A program made the position numbers and the translations under genes. Under the pieces are notes generated by a model that was not told where the DNA came from, ran no database searches, and was given only the letters and a program-made list of their open reading frames with translations. A stretch of DNA of 64,000 bases, taken from the NCBI RefSeq assembly GCF_014805625.2, contig NW_023998414.1, positions 29,215,584-29,279,583 of the forward strand, in the 5' to 3' direction. Of the stretch, positions 37,701-53,235 are shown in pieces. The first letter of the stretch is position 1. Each line of letters begins with the position of its first letter. Source of the DNA: Glossina fuscipes. Lineage: Eukaryota; Arthropoda; Insecta; Diptera; Glossinidae.

Positions 37701-38347
37701 TTAGGTGTTTGCAGAAATTTTAATCACTTTTTCATTTAAAAAAAAAAAAAAAAAATTTTGCTTGTGCATTGGTTCAATGTACATTCTTAATCAATATAGT
37801 TTCCATCATTTTCTACAACATTTCACAATAGTTTTGACAATATGGCAATAGCCATGAAGAAAGAACTTATATTGTTACTTTGGTAGCGATTCACCCACCG
37901 ACTCATTGTTGCAACTCTTCGACTTTGTGAGCTCGCATACCAGCCAAACCATGCCGCACCGATCTGAACAAGTGATAATCAGCAGACTCTGTGCTTGGCG
38001 AGTACGTTCCCAATGGAGCTGCAGCAGTGTATGCCTGACAATTATCGGCTCCTGTAGCTCAGAAAATTGCAATTTCAATCAATTCGTATCGGATATGATG
38101 GGTCAGCATCACTATAAGCCACTGAACGTGTTCGTGAATGGGCAACAAAAATAATGAATTTGGACGAAGAAGAGTTTCGAGCGGTCCATGATTAGCGTCG
38201 GCATACGCTAAACACCGCAATAATATGAATTGAAAAACTATCATTTCATGTAGAGGAAGATTCAATCATTATGTACACTGGTATTTCCCATTGGCTTATC
38301 ATTTTTGCCTGCTAAAGTCGCTGATCAAAATTTTTGCAAACACCTAA
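37701..38347 (-). mobile_element. Decayed, internally deleted mariner element
   Basis: Terminal inverted repeats start TTAGGTGTTTGCAGAAATTT at 37701 and, reversed, TTAGGTGTTTGCAAAAATTT at 38347, with about 28 matching bases. Both ends abut TA (37699-37700 and 38348-38349), the mariner target. Minus-strand translation shows the end of a transposase: SADYHLFRSVRHGLAGM near 37975-38000, and VENDGNYID followed by a stop near 37790. Several frameshifts and stops lie between. At 647 bp it is half the length of an intact mariner (about 1.3 kb); the 5' half of the transposase is missing. Confidence 0.85.
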
Positions 38348-38821
38348 TAATTGTATACATATGCGTTTGTTCTAATATGTACTCAGGCATGATAGGTATT
38401 CTGACAAACGACATAGAAACGATTTCAGCAGTACACACATGTGAAGTCAACAAAATCATTAAAATTTTATATGTATTTATTGATGAGTTCACATTATTGC
38501 GAACAATACTATCTATGTCTATATAAGAGAATGGTACAATTGTAAAAAGTTTTATTGAACACTTTACGTTTATTTATGAAATGTTCATTGATAAATCTTA
38601 TATATCTTGTATTCAATTCCCTTTCGATAAAAGATACGAGATTTCTTACACGTTCGTGTGTGTACAAGTAAGTGTTCAGTGTTCGTTTTAAAAGCGTTAA
38701 ACGACAACATTCTATTTTATTGTTTAGTGTTAGAGAAAATTTTTTAATTTCAATTTTGTTTCTTCCGTTTTCTTTTTTTTTTTTTGTCTTTTTTTTTGTT
38801 TTTCTTTTTAGTTTTCGTTCT

Positions 38822-38852
<31 letters not shown>

Positions 38853-39117
38853 TGTTTTAGTGTTTTCGGTTTTCTTTTTTTTTTTTTTAATATTAACAGC
38901 AAGCTTATGTATACGCAGCAAAGGGTCAAAACTTATTCTGTCAATTTAAAATTTAAAATAAGAGAAAGGTATTCAAAAATGCAGAAATGGTTACAAATGA
39001 AATTAATTTTTATATATCAAGCAAGGTATAATACGCTGATAATATATAATCGAGGAGTTTTAATATAACATCATATATAATATTGCTATATATATATATA
39101 TTTTCTTTAAAACAGAT

Positions 39118-42100
39118 TTAGTCAAGGCCATCATCGACGAAATCTGGTTTTTTGGATTGGGGCTTATTGTCTTCGGGATTAGGAGGGGCAGTAGCAGTAT
39201 TATCATCATCCGGTTCGTTAGCCCCTGCCGTTGATGGAAAAGATCCTGGAAATCCACCTGGGAAGCCACCCACTCCGCACGGGAATGAGCTCTTGAATAC
39301 ATCAATTATTTTAGCAAGTTTAGGATTTGATTTATATTTCTCAATATTAGTGGGATTTTTCATAATATCCTGTAGAGCTGCCATAACTTCGGGATCATTG
39401 ATACTGGACAATAGATCAATTAAATTTGCACCTGCCGAGAAGCCTCCAGGCATACTAGTATTATCATGCTTCTCGTGTTGTTGTTGTTGCTGCGATGCCT
39501 CTGTACGGGCCTTTTCACGACGTACCTCCCTAGCTTTACGGTCATGTTCATCCTTTTTACGTTGTTGTTTTAAGCGATGTTGTTCAATTTTTTTTGCATT
39601 AGGTGTAACTTCACGCAACCATTCATCAGCTTCCTCGTCAAAGTCCAATTTGCAGGCTTGACGTAAATCTTTAGCGGCTTCCTCCCAATTGCCTAACAAA
39701 CGATGAGCACGGCCCCGAAACTTGTAAGCGGCAGCTGAGTCACAATTAATTGCCAAAGCTCTATTGCAATCTCGTATACAGGCATTCGGTTTTTGGAGTT
39801 TTAAAAAGGCTTGGCCACGTTTGGCATGGAATAAGGCATTACCCGGATTGAGTTCAATAGCCTGCGTATAAAAATCGATGGCTTCCGCGTACATTTGGTC
39901 GCTGTAAGCGGCAGCGGCCTGCGAACGTAATTCACCGGCTTTATCAATTTCTTCTTCAGTAGGGTTTTTACTAAAATCGATAGTAGATTGTTCCGGCACA
40001 CGGTCGGGTGGAATGACACCTAGAGTTAGAAGAAAGTAAGAAAAATAAGACAAATTGTAACGGTGAATTCTTTTTTCTTTTTACTCTTCTCGAGACAACG
40101 CAACGAAAATCGATACCTTCGAATGTATTCGAATTCGTCTTCTAACGAGCGCATAGAAAAAAAAGAACTGGAACAAAGAAAATAGTACTTCCGAGCAATT
40201 TGCTTCAATAGATTCTTATTATATTCTCAATTTTTTAAATTTCCAATCTGTTCCGCAACATGAAATTTCAAAATATGCCTCAATACATTTTTGATGAGAT
40301 TTTTATTAGCAGACATCTTCACACATTAATTTCTCTGTTTAGATATTTCTTTGCTATCATATTTTACAATTTTAATTAATAGAAGTGTTGACAAAGTGCG
40401 GGATGTTATCTTAAGATATTTCAACATCGGAGTACATCGTTTCGTTTATTAAAGAAAACGAAACAAGACGAAAAAAATAAGAACATTAAGAACTCATGCA
40501 AGGCCGACCATTAAATACCTTACACCACATTGTCTAACATAATTCTTATTTTTATATGGCATTATTATTATTATGACTTATAAAAATTTTTCTTTTCTAA
40601 AAAGGATCAATTTTCCCGTGGCAATCCTTATTAGGGTAGGATTCAAAATACAGGCCGAGAAGGTTCAAATTTGCTACCATTTTTTTTTTTTTTTTTCATC
40701 GTGAAGCATTGAAAATTATACTGTTTTGTCATATGAACTTTAGTTTTCGTTATGCGAGTGGGCTTTCAAAACTGACCCAGTCGATCCAAAATTTTCATAC
40801 CAATGCAGAATGTCGAAGTATTATCACTTAGCCACTTTTGTCGAGAAATTTTGAAAATTTTTAATTTTTTTCCATATTACGATTTTTAAGAATAGGGCTT
40901 TATATGGGGACCGATCCGAACCATTTTCAATAGCGTTCGTCCTCGGATTAAAACACGTCAATGTACCAAATTTCATCAAAAAATCTCAAACATTGCGCAG
41001 AGTAGCTTGAACAAATTAGACGGAGAGACGGACAGACAGGCTTAGATAAATTCAGATTATGATTCTGAATCGACCGGTACAATAAAAGGTGCATCCATCT
41101 TAAGCCCTGCTGCGTGTTACATACGTCCGCACTAACTTAATATACCCCGTGCCACAAGTGGTGTAGGGTATAAAAATGTAATAATAATAAAACAATATTA
41201 ACTGAAGAAAAACTATAGGAAAATCATTACATTCACGCATTCCTTATTATAGTTTCAGTAACCATTTCTTAACTTATGACGTCATCGTCATTTAATTTGA
41301 AGCGATATTAAGACTTAATTAAGTAGTAATAAGTAGTAGTAAGTAGTTGTAAGTTTACAATTTAATGTATCATCATCGAAACATATTAAACTTCTTTCAA
41401 TGTGTTATCTCTCCAAAATTCTGTTCATCATATTGTCGGGATTTGTTCTTTTACTTTACTTACTTACCTAGTGTTTGGCACAAAACACAACCCGAGTTGT
41501 TGTGCAAATATTTTCTTAATTACTATAAACTAGAAAATTAAAAATGTTCTTTTTAGCTGAGATCCAAGCAAAAGAAATAAACATACATTTTAAGCAATTA
41601 CACAGTCAGCAAATCCATATCGTATTGTACTATATAATAATATTTATATCATGCTAAATATAAGGTGGAACATATTTTCGCGACAAAAGTTCATGGCTCA
41701 TCGAAATACGGTATTACCTTTTTTTGTACATTACTTTTATAAAAATAAACTCATTCACATTAACACGACTATGAGTGGCAAACAAATGGTGTATTAATGC
41801 AAGATAATTATAAGTTTACAGGCAGTTAAATACCATTCAGCAATAAATGCTAACATATATGCTCGTTGTAGAACTCGCTATTAACAATGCAATTGTAGAG
41901 ATTTTTTCGATCAACTCCGCTCGGCAGAGAAAAGAATCGCCCTCGTTAATAGAAAGTTTCGATTTTTTCTCCTACGATAAAAGATATCTCTTTGCGGATG
42001 TATTCTGTATACCCAGCACAATTCATTTTATCATAACGATGCATTGCAAGTTATTATTACTAGACCATAATTAATGACTTTTACAATGTCTTAGACGAAT

Positions 42101-45100
42101 TACTAACAGCTTTTATTTCGAACAGAATGAAAAAAATGAACATTTGATTACTTATAAGCCATTTTTTTTTTTTTTTTTTTTTCATTTTTAGGCAAACAGA
42201 GTACTTCGATGCGAAGATGATGTACAGAGCAATTTCCAACATTCTATCTTCTTTAACGTCTAACTAATAAATAGAAAGCGTGAAAAACGTGAAAATTTGT
42301 TCACTTATAACTTTATATGGGCGTGGGTAATTTTTTTCCTCTTTTTGAACATGAAATAATTTTAGAAAATTTGAGTTCCATATCGTCTTTCATCACTTGC
42401 AAGTAATGAGGAAAAACCCATCAATTTTTGTTTAGAGAGACAGAGGGGTTTTTTAGTTTACGCCTAGCTGTGGACGTGTCTTTTAATCACTTTGACCCAT
42501 TTTTAATATCAACCTGCTTGCAAGAACTTCCAATTTTGCAGCCGGTACATGACTAGTTCAAACTCTATACCAAGAATATATACATATAACATATAGACAA
42601 TGGACCCGCCATTCAAAAATATCAAATCGAAGTAGAAGTTAAGGCAAAGTCTCTGCATTTAGACAAAGTATTATATATGTATTTTACTGAAGGTACGAGA
42701 AAAAGAAACTTTACTGTCTTAGTTGATCTTCTGGTGGGGGGAATATGAATAACAACATCATAACAGCATTTTACTAAACATTTCATGATTGGAAAGAGTC
42801 GCCCTGAAAGAACTAATCGAAAAAGTATAAGATGGAATAACCGAGAAAGCCTTTTAAAACAGTGACGAAACTCTTAGCAATTATTGCTCAATATGTATAT
42901 AGCTTCCCTTTAATAATCTTTAATAATTTAAGAACTTAACTATGCGTTCCTTTAATTATTCGTAGAATTTGGTGGATTCGTATCCGATAGTGTATTAAAG
43001 TTATGCATGTGCGTGTTTATCGTGTTAATATCTAATATCTCTCCCTTGACATTGCGCCAATACCCTCCTGGTTCCTCTCCCGTAAAATTGGAAATGTTCG
43101 GATTTAAACTAAGAAAGCCTTTGGTAAACTTTGTTTTGCCGTTCGAATTAGCAGGTGCCACAGGCCTTAAAAAGGCCAACTGAAAAGCGTTATGAAAAAG
43201 ACTATAAAAGAAATTGTGTGAGACGAACTTTTTCTGCTCAGCTAAACATTTCGTTTTGTAGTCGGTGTATAGGCGTTTAATGCTCAACGAACTGTGCAAG
43301 TAACGTATTTTGCTCCTTTTATTGGGAGTCCAGGTAGGGTAAGATTCAATATGCTGCTTAATTTCGTGTATACGTTCATCACTTATAGCATTCTGTCCTC
43401 GACGATCGGTACCCATGTAATAACCAGTAGATTGATCAGCAAATTCTAAAGCATTAACAATTACGCGTCGGGTAATACAGAGTGTGGCAGTAAAAAATTT
43501 TTGACAAACGCGCTGATTTTCACCACTGAGGCCCGTGCGTAAGTAAAAACGTGTTTGATGGGAGCGGGAAGAACGATTTGATTTACGAAATTCGGCCGTT
43601 AAAACTGATTGAACTGCTCGGGTCTCCATATGCGAGAGAATGAAATCTTTACGCCGCTTGTAGTCCATTGACCAAAAATAAGAACAAATTTGTTTTCTCT
43701 GCTCTTCGGTGAATTTCAAATGACATTTATGAAGGCAGCGTTCAACACATGATATGGGCTTTGGCAAGTGTTTATCTGGCTGGCCACGCATCCTTTTATT
43801 CTTATTATCCTTCTTCTCGATTACTAAGTTACCGGTTACAGGGTCTAAGATATGCTCAACTTCAGATGGTTTATTTAATCTTTCTTTATTTTTTATGTAT
43901 TGATTATTATTCCTTCTATCTTCTTTTGTTTCAAGATGCAAAGGTTTCTCCAGTTCAGGTTCCGGCTGCATTTCGTAGCCGTCTAAAGCCTTTTTTAAAA
44001 TGTAATATGTCAAAGATAAAGTGGTTACGAAATAAGATCTGCAAACTCTCAGGTGAGGTGAATTTATCCAAGTCGGATCTCCCAGGTAATAAACGGAAGT
44101 ATTCCCTCGATCTGTTTTCCGTTTTCTCTTTAGTTTTATGAAAACTTTTGCTTTTACATGATCTCTAATGAAAATTGTGCGCTCATCAGGACTAAGATTC
44201 CAATAATGTTCACATATTAATTTTCGTTGAGTTTCGGTGAATTTTTCTCGACATTTTTGCTTGCAAATATCTCCACACGTTATCGGCCGAGGTATTTTAA
44301 TTTTCGAATTACCATTTTTTAATGTACGACGATTAATGAGTTGTCTTTGCCTTTTTCTCAATTTTATTAAGGGTTCATTATCGTCTTGTTCCGAATCGGG
44401 TTCAAAATCGTTATCATCGTCACCATTTTCAAAATCTTCATCTTCAGAAATATCAATTTCTTCGGGTTTGGGTACGAGCTCAGGAGTGTGCAAAGGATCC
44501 ATATGCGATTCTATGGATGATTCTATTTTTATAATTTTTTCTATACTAGGCATGATGCCGGTCGCTGCAAACAGACAAATGAAAGTGTACAAAAGAAAAG
44601 CTATGTCAGCTATGATGGAAATTTCCTGGTAAGAAATGAGAAAATATACTGCAAGCGCACACAACATATATACATGCTACTATTAAAGTACCACTACAGA
44701 GAATGTTCTCTTTGCGCGAAGGAGAAATCTTACTTGAAATAAAAGATGAAAAATGAAAGTAAATTGGAACAATTTATTATAATAACTACATCATATAAGT
44801 TTCCGCACTTACATATCTTGCTAAAATATTACATTCTATAGCATTCTAAATATATTTGAGGCGGTATGGGAGGCCTCGAATAATGGTTGATTAAAGCTTT
44901 CTGACCTCGCCAGAGTAGAAGTTAACACTTGATTGACACTTAAGGAGCTTCCATAATTTTCTAAGTGTGACGAATAATTTATAGGTTGATTGTAAGACGT
45001 TGAACTAGAGGTTTGTGATAAGCACAAAGAAGAAGAAGAGACAGTAGGCATAACATTTGGTATTTGATGCAACGTACTTAATGAACATGGCGTTACAAGA

Positions 45101-47463
45101 TTGTTTATGAGCGGATTTAATTTATCGCCTTTTGAGTTAGACCAATATCCTCCGGGCTCCTCGCCCGTATAATTGGATATATGAGGATTTGAATTAATGA
45201 AACCTTTGTTACCTACATTTTCCTCTTTCGCAGCGATTGGTTTCAAAAAGGCCAATTTGAAGTCGTTATGAAAAATTCCGTAAAAGAAATTGCTGGAAAC
45301 AAATTTCTTTTGCTCAGCTATACACTTTTCCTTATAATCAATATAGAGACGCTTGATACTTAACGAACTATGGAGATAACGGGTTTTACTCTTCTTATTA
45401 GGCATCCATGTAGGATATGCAGCAATATGTTGCTTTATTTCCTCTATACGTTCGCTACTTATTTTATTGCCGGGCGTATGCTGACCTCGCCTATCACCAC
45501 CCGTATAATAGCCTGTAGTTTGATCAGCGAATTGTAAGGCGTTCGATATAAAATGATGACCGATACGTAATGTGGCCATCATAAAACTCTTACATACGCG
45601 CTGGTTTTCACCGTGCAGACCAGCGCGCAAGTAAAATCGAGTATGATAGGTACGTGGGGGCCGATTTGATTTACGAAATTCCGGTGTAGTCTCATAGAGA
45701 ATTTCTCTAGTTTCCACGCGTGATAAAATGAAGTCTTTGCGTCGCTTATAATCCATGGTCCAAAAATTGGAACATATTTGTTGTCTCTGCTCTTCAGTGA
45801 ATTTTGTATGACATTTATATATGCAGCGTTCAGCACAGTTAATCGGTCGTGGCGAGCGAGCTACTGGTTGAGTAGGATCTCGGCGTATACGTTTCTTTTT
45901 AAGTTTGCTACCATCAGTACTGGAAAGATTTGTGATATTTTCAGACGTGCAAGTATATAATGGTACTAGATTTCCGGTAACAGGGTCCAATGTTTGTTCA
46001 ATTTCCTTCCGTTTTGTGTATTGATTGCGATAATTTCGACTTTCCTTAGTCTCAATTATCACAGGTTTTACCTCCAATTCCGGTTGTAGTTCAAAACCAT
46101 CTAAAGCCTTTTTAATATCGTAATGTGATAAGCGCAACGTCGCTTCAAAATACGATCTACAAACTCTTATTAGCGCTGCATTTTGCAGCGCAACATCTTC
46201 CAAATAATAGACACACACATTATTTCGTTTACATTCACCTCTACGCCTTAATCTAATAGAACGTTTGGCTTTCGTATGACTGCGTATGTAGTCGATACGT
46301 TTTTCTCGACTAAGGTTCCAGTAATGATCGCACATTAGTATGCGTTGCTTTTCAGTGAATTTTTCCGCACATTTTTGTTTGCATAAACTTCCACAAATGA
46401 TTGGCCGCGGCTCTTTCCGTCTTCGATCGTCAAACAAATCATCTCTAGGCGGATACTTCGCAGGTCTTCCCCTTTTCTTGCGCAGCATTATTAGAGGTTC
46501 GTCATCTCTATCAGATTCAAGTACAAAGTCAGCATCTTTGTCATCAAGCAAATCGTCGATATGCGTTGGATTATTATATCTGGATGATTGCCCTATCAAT
46601 TCTTCATCATCAGTTTGTTCTGTTTTTATCAAAATTTCTGATGTGTATAATGGGTCCATATTAACATTATTAAAGCACCTCACTTTCTTCTTTGCAATTT
46701 TTGTTTTTGTTTTGCGTTTGGATTTTTCAGATTTCATTGACTTTCTTTTTCTGTTACAACGTTTATAAGGCTTTTCCTCTAAATAAACCACATTTGCCGT
46801 TTCCGTTGTATCTGTGGTTGTATTATTTTCTGTAGGGCGAGCACTGGCCACTGCAAACATATAAATAGGAGCGTACAAAAAGAAAGCACTTATCAGCTAT
46901 AATGTGATCTTTTTGATGGACAGGGGCAGAAACCTATCCCTTGCTCTTCCAAATTTAAGTGAAAAGTAAAAAAAAAATTTATGCTTTTCTCTTATTGACC
47001 ATGAAAAAAAACAACTTAAACCTAATTCAGTTCAATCCATCTAAATAAGTACAGATTATAACATTCGCAAAATGTTAAACATTTAAATATGCACATACCT
47101 TCCATATCCAATTCAATTTCGGATTCATCCGATTCCACATCCATTTCAGCCTCAGCACTGTTTTCTTCTTCGTGGGGAACTGACGAAGTTTTAGCTTCAG
47201 TTTTGATGTTACCACCAAAAGGGCATTTTCTGCAAACACATGGATTTCTTAAATCAGCACACATACGCATGCAAATGAATTAATATTAATTACCCTCCGG
47301 CCGGCATTTCAAAAGTCCCTTCCGGCACCTTGCCACCAAATTTCTCTATGAATATTTTCACAAATTCCAATTGCGGCATATTCAATATTAATGGATTTTG
47401 GCTAACAAAATCAATAAATTTTTTTAATTTTTCCAAATCTTCGGAAGCGAAGGGTGCGGCCAT
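39118..47463 (-). CDS. HIP: Hsc70-interacting protein (HIP/ST13 co-chaperone)
   Basis: HIP binds the ATPase domain of Hsc70 and stabilises its ADP state in the cytosol. Three minus-strand exons, 47463-47294, 47229-47099 and 40019-39118, give 400 aa. Exon 1 holds the N-terminal dimerisation domain (SEDLEKLKKFIDFVSQNP...FIEKFGGKVP). Exon 2 holds an acidic linker (EEENSAEAEMDVESDESEIE). Exon 3 starts GVIPPDRVPEQS and holds three TPR units (about residues 127-228, with LQKPNACIRDCNRAL and AHRLLGNWEEAAKDLR), a charged coiled stretch with a Gln run, a C-terminal STI1/DP domain (INDPEVMAALQDIMKNP, about 302-347) and a short GGFPGGFPG repeat. The second intron is 7,079 nt and contains two more coding exons on the same strand. 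Junction phases (2, then 1) agree throughout. Confidence 0.95.
40620..41175 (+). repeat. Dispersed repeat family F2, copy 2 (in HIP intron 2)
   Basis: Best copy of the family. It contains TTTTGTCATATGAAC, ATGGGGACCGATCCGAACCA, CCAAATTTCATCAAAAAATC, GGAGAGACGGACAGACAGG, GAATCGACCGGTACAATAAA, TGCGTGTTACATACGTCCGC and ends CCACAAGTGGTGTAGGGTAT. The CGGACAGAC core and the closing TAGGGTATAAAA are typical of dispersed elements in fly genomes. Non-coding. Confidence 0.62.
42300..42570 (+). repeat. Dispersed repeat family F1, partial copy
   Basis: ACAGAGGGGTTTTTTAGTTT, GACGTGTCTTTTAATCACTT, CCATTTTTAATATCAACCTG and CAAGAACTTCCAATTTTGC align with the central part of the copies at 26270 and 36540. 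The remainder of the family sequence is missing. Confidence 0.55.
42952..44564 (-). CDS. Cys-domain protein nested in HIP intron 2, distal paralog
   Basis: A single large minus-strand exon, open from the acceptor at 44564 (TTTGCAG). The first internal Met (44553) gives 533 aa, and a later Met shared with the paralog (MDPLHTPE) gives 516 aa. After an acidic segment there are two copies of a domain with the pattern C-x3-C-x3-C-x3-KFTExQRxxIC-x2-YW/FW, then a basic part and RVCxxFFxxTL. The C-terminal part reads DRRGQNA, IKQHIESYPTW, YLHSSLSIKRLYTDYKTKC and FFYSLFHNAFQLAFLRP. This resembles the N-terminal part of a large group of invertebrate proteins often linked to transposons, but without a catalytic domain. 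Probably nuclear (inference). The exon starts in phase 1, like HIP exon 3, so it may be an alternative HIP-locus last exon. Confidence 0.75.
44836..46850 (-). CDS. Cys-domain protein nested in HIP intron 2, proximal paralog
   Basis: A single minus-strand exon of 2,015 nt, open from the acceptor at 46850 (TTTGCAG), coding 671 aa if entered from upstream. The first Met in the exon is in KSMKSEKSKRK, and MDPLYTSE is shared with the distal paralog. The N-terminal part is Lys/Arg-rich (likely nuclear signal), followed by an acidic region and an AT-hook-like KKRGRPAKYPP. Two repeats of the Cys domain follow (ICGSLCKQKCAEKFTEKQR and INCAERCIYKCHTKFTEEQR), then the DRRGQH...YLHSSLSIKRLYIDY region and a Ser-rich C-terminal tail missing from the distal copy. 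Its acceptor lies 248 nt downstream of the HIP exon 2 donor, and the phase fits. An AATAAA signal occurs at 44779-44774, before the distal paralog begins. Confidence 0.77.
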
Positions 47464-49632
47464 ATTTCCAATTATTCAACGCTTTAATACGTAAAACTCA
47501 AATCAGTTATTTTAGTATACGGTTGAACGGATTTTAAACGAATTTCTAATTATTTTCTGAATAAATTGACTTTTCTACCAATTTTTCTATTGGATACGTA
47601 AAATATCTTTCTAGATATTTCTGATTTTTTTTTCCTGATAATTACCAAAAGCAATTTTGCAATGGCAATATTCTTTCATTGATTGAAAACAGAGTTGCCA
47701 GCATCGATTACAAAATTAATACAAATGGCGGATATGAATGTTTGAATTTACACAAAAATACAATTCAATTAAAGTTTTCATTTTTAAGAATAACGATGAA
47801 TTTTTCATGTTATATAGACTAACACTTTGACGAATTGCCGGACGATTATAGAAACGACAATTGATTTCTTCTTTGCGTTTGCCGATTGTTCACTTTGATG
47901 AAGCAGAAGTCATCAAATTCCTCATACAGATGTGTAATAAAAAGTGCACCATATAAGGCAATCAAAAGCCATTTTTATATTTAAAAAATATCTTATAATT
48001 ATGCCTTTACTTAATCCATTTCAAATAGGCAAGCAAAAGGTACACAAAGGTATTCAAAATTTTTTCCATTTTACTCTAAGACTTTATCTTCTTCTCAATT
48101 TCATTAGAGATTTTTACAACACAGTATATTTATATTATATTCATAAAGAGGGTGCAATGAATGTTAAATTAATTTTTATAATAAATTTTCACATTATTTT
48201 GAATTTTCTATTCGCATATAATTGAAACAGGAACACGAGTATTTTTGCACATCATGTTCATAATTCCGTTTTAAGTCCATCTATGGTTTATATTTCATCA
48301 TTATCACAGATAAAATGCAAATATAAAGAATTAGAGGAAATGCATAAAGGTCTGAAGGTTTGAATATTGAGAAATTTAGCAGAGGCCGGTTTATGTAAAA
48401 ATCGTCTCTTTTTTTACTGGCATATATCGGCCAAACAGAGAACTGCGAATCATAATTTCAAAGTACTCTCTTACTCTCTAATAACCCTATATTTGCATTT
48501 TTTGTCGCTCACACAAATTGCTTCGGAGCAGACACTCATACGCCGCATTCGGATACTTATCCTAACTCTGGTTAACAAGTAAATCGATATTGAGAACCGT
48601 AAACCGATTCCAGTTTTTAAATTTATAAAAATTCAATATTTGCTGTGTTACGTATCAATATCATGAGAACTGAAATGATTTCTTTTGTTGTGAAACGCTG
48701 GACTGAAGAAATTGAATTTTTAAAAAATTGGGAGATATATTTGGAGCCATGTGCTCAAATGATTGGAATAGCTTTTTTTCTTTCGCACCAAATTCTAACT
48801 TAAAGGCAAAATGTAGATTGGAAGTAGAATATATCCTAATGCCGTTGTAGGCGATCTTTAGTATTCTATTTCTGGTATCTCTTTCACACGTCCAGCAATT
48901 TTGCTCAGAAATTATGCCTTATCGCTGACTATTATTTGGGAATAAATAAACATTTTTTTTTTTTTTTGTAATGGCTTATTACAAATAAATTTTATTTAAT
49001 TAATTGTAAGTGCATCAATTGTCATTGAGATGTGATATTTAGTTAAAAATCGCTCGAACAATTAGATAAATCATCCGCTTATAATTCATTAAAGGATTTT
49101 TCAACGTGGACATTTCTTTTTTAGAAGGAAGAAGAGACAACTTTACAGATTTTATTAGTTGTAGTAGATTGCGGCATGCTGAACACGATCTACGCTATGT
49201 GATTTTCGAGAACCCTCTGATCAAACGGTGTTAACGCGAAACAGCATCAATCACTCCGGCTCGGCAAGGATCAGTTGTTAACATTTTAGTTGTACATGGT
49301 AATCAATAGTGTAACGCATATACCAGTGGTTTGTAATACTTTGCCAAAAATTCAATACAAACTTTTACATTTTGAAGACTCATCCATCAAAAATTAGAAA
49401 GTTGATATGTACGTATGTATGTGATGCAAATACGTGTATATTTTTCAATGAAGCAAATTTCATTGCTATTCTCGAGCAGATGGTGTGCGCATAGATTTCT
49501 CATTTTGAAATGTCACTTTTGCGAAATTTTATTAAATATATATATATTTTCGCGTTTGCTTAAAAATTTAATTAAAAACGAATTCCGTATGAATCACAGA
49601 AAAAAAAATGATTCGAGAAATTGAAACTTAAT
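47464..49632. other. Intergenic region between HIP and U2af50
   Basis: It holds the HIP promoter side (just above 47463) and the downstream flank of U2af50. No gene was recognised; short ORFs at 47944-48225 and 48367-48582 are AT-driven and without motifs. Confidence 0.5.

Positions 49633-53235
<3,603 letters not shown>

Larger units (their letters stand above)
25133..39117. other. Gene-poor repeat-rich interval
   Basis: I found no intact gene in these 14 kb. It contains F1 and F2 dispersed repeats, one SINE, two mariner transposase fragments, one mariner with both termini, a (CA)n array and long T-runs (38.76-38.89 kb). Short ORFs such as 27666-28004 (+) and 30898-31155 (-) match nothing I recognise and lack supporting splice or codon evidence. 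Confidence 0.5.

Noticed and set aside
38672..38860. Phe-rich plus-strand ORF
   Set aside because: Product of a poly(T) tract.
40026..40208. 60-codon minus-strand ORF as HIP exon 1
   Set aside because: The true HIP N-terminal exons are at 47463-47294 and 47229-47099, with matching phases and conserved sequence.
43749..46768. Plus-strand ORFs of 60-142 codons opposite the two nested exons
   Set aside because: Antisense shadows of the long minus-strand coding exons.
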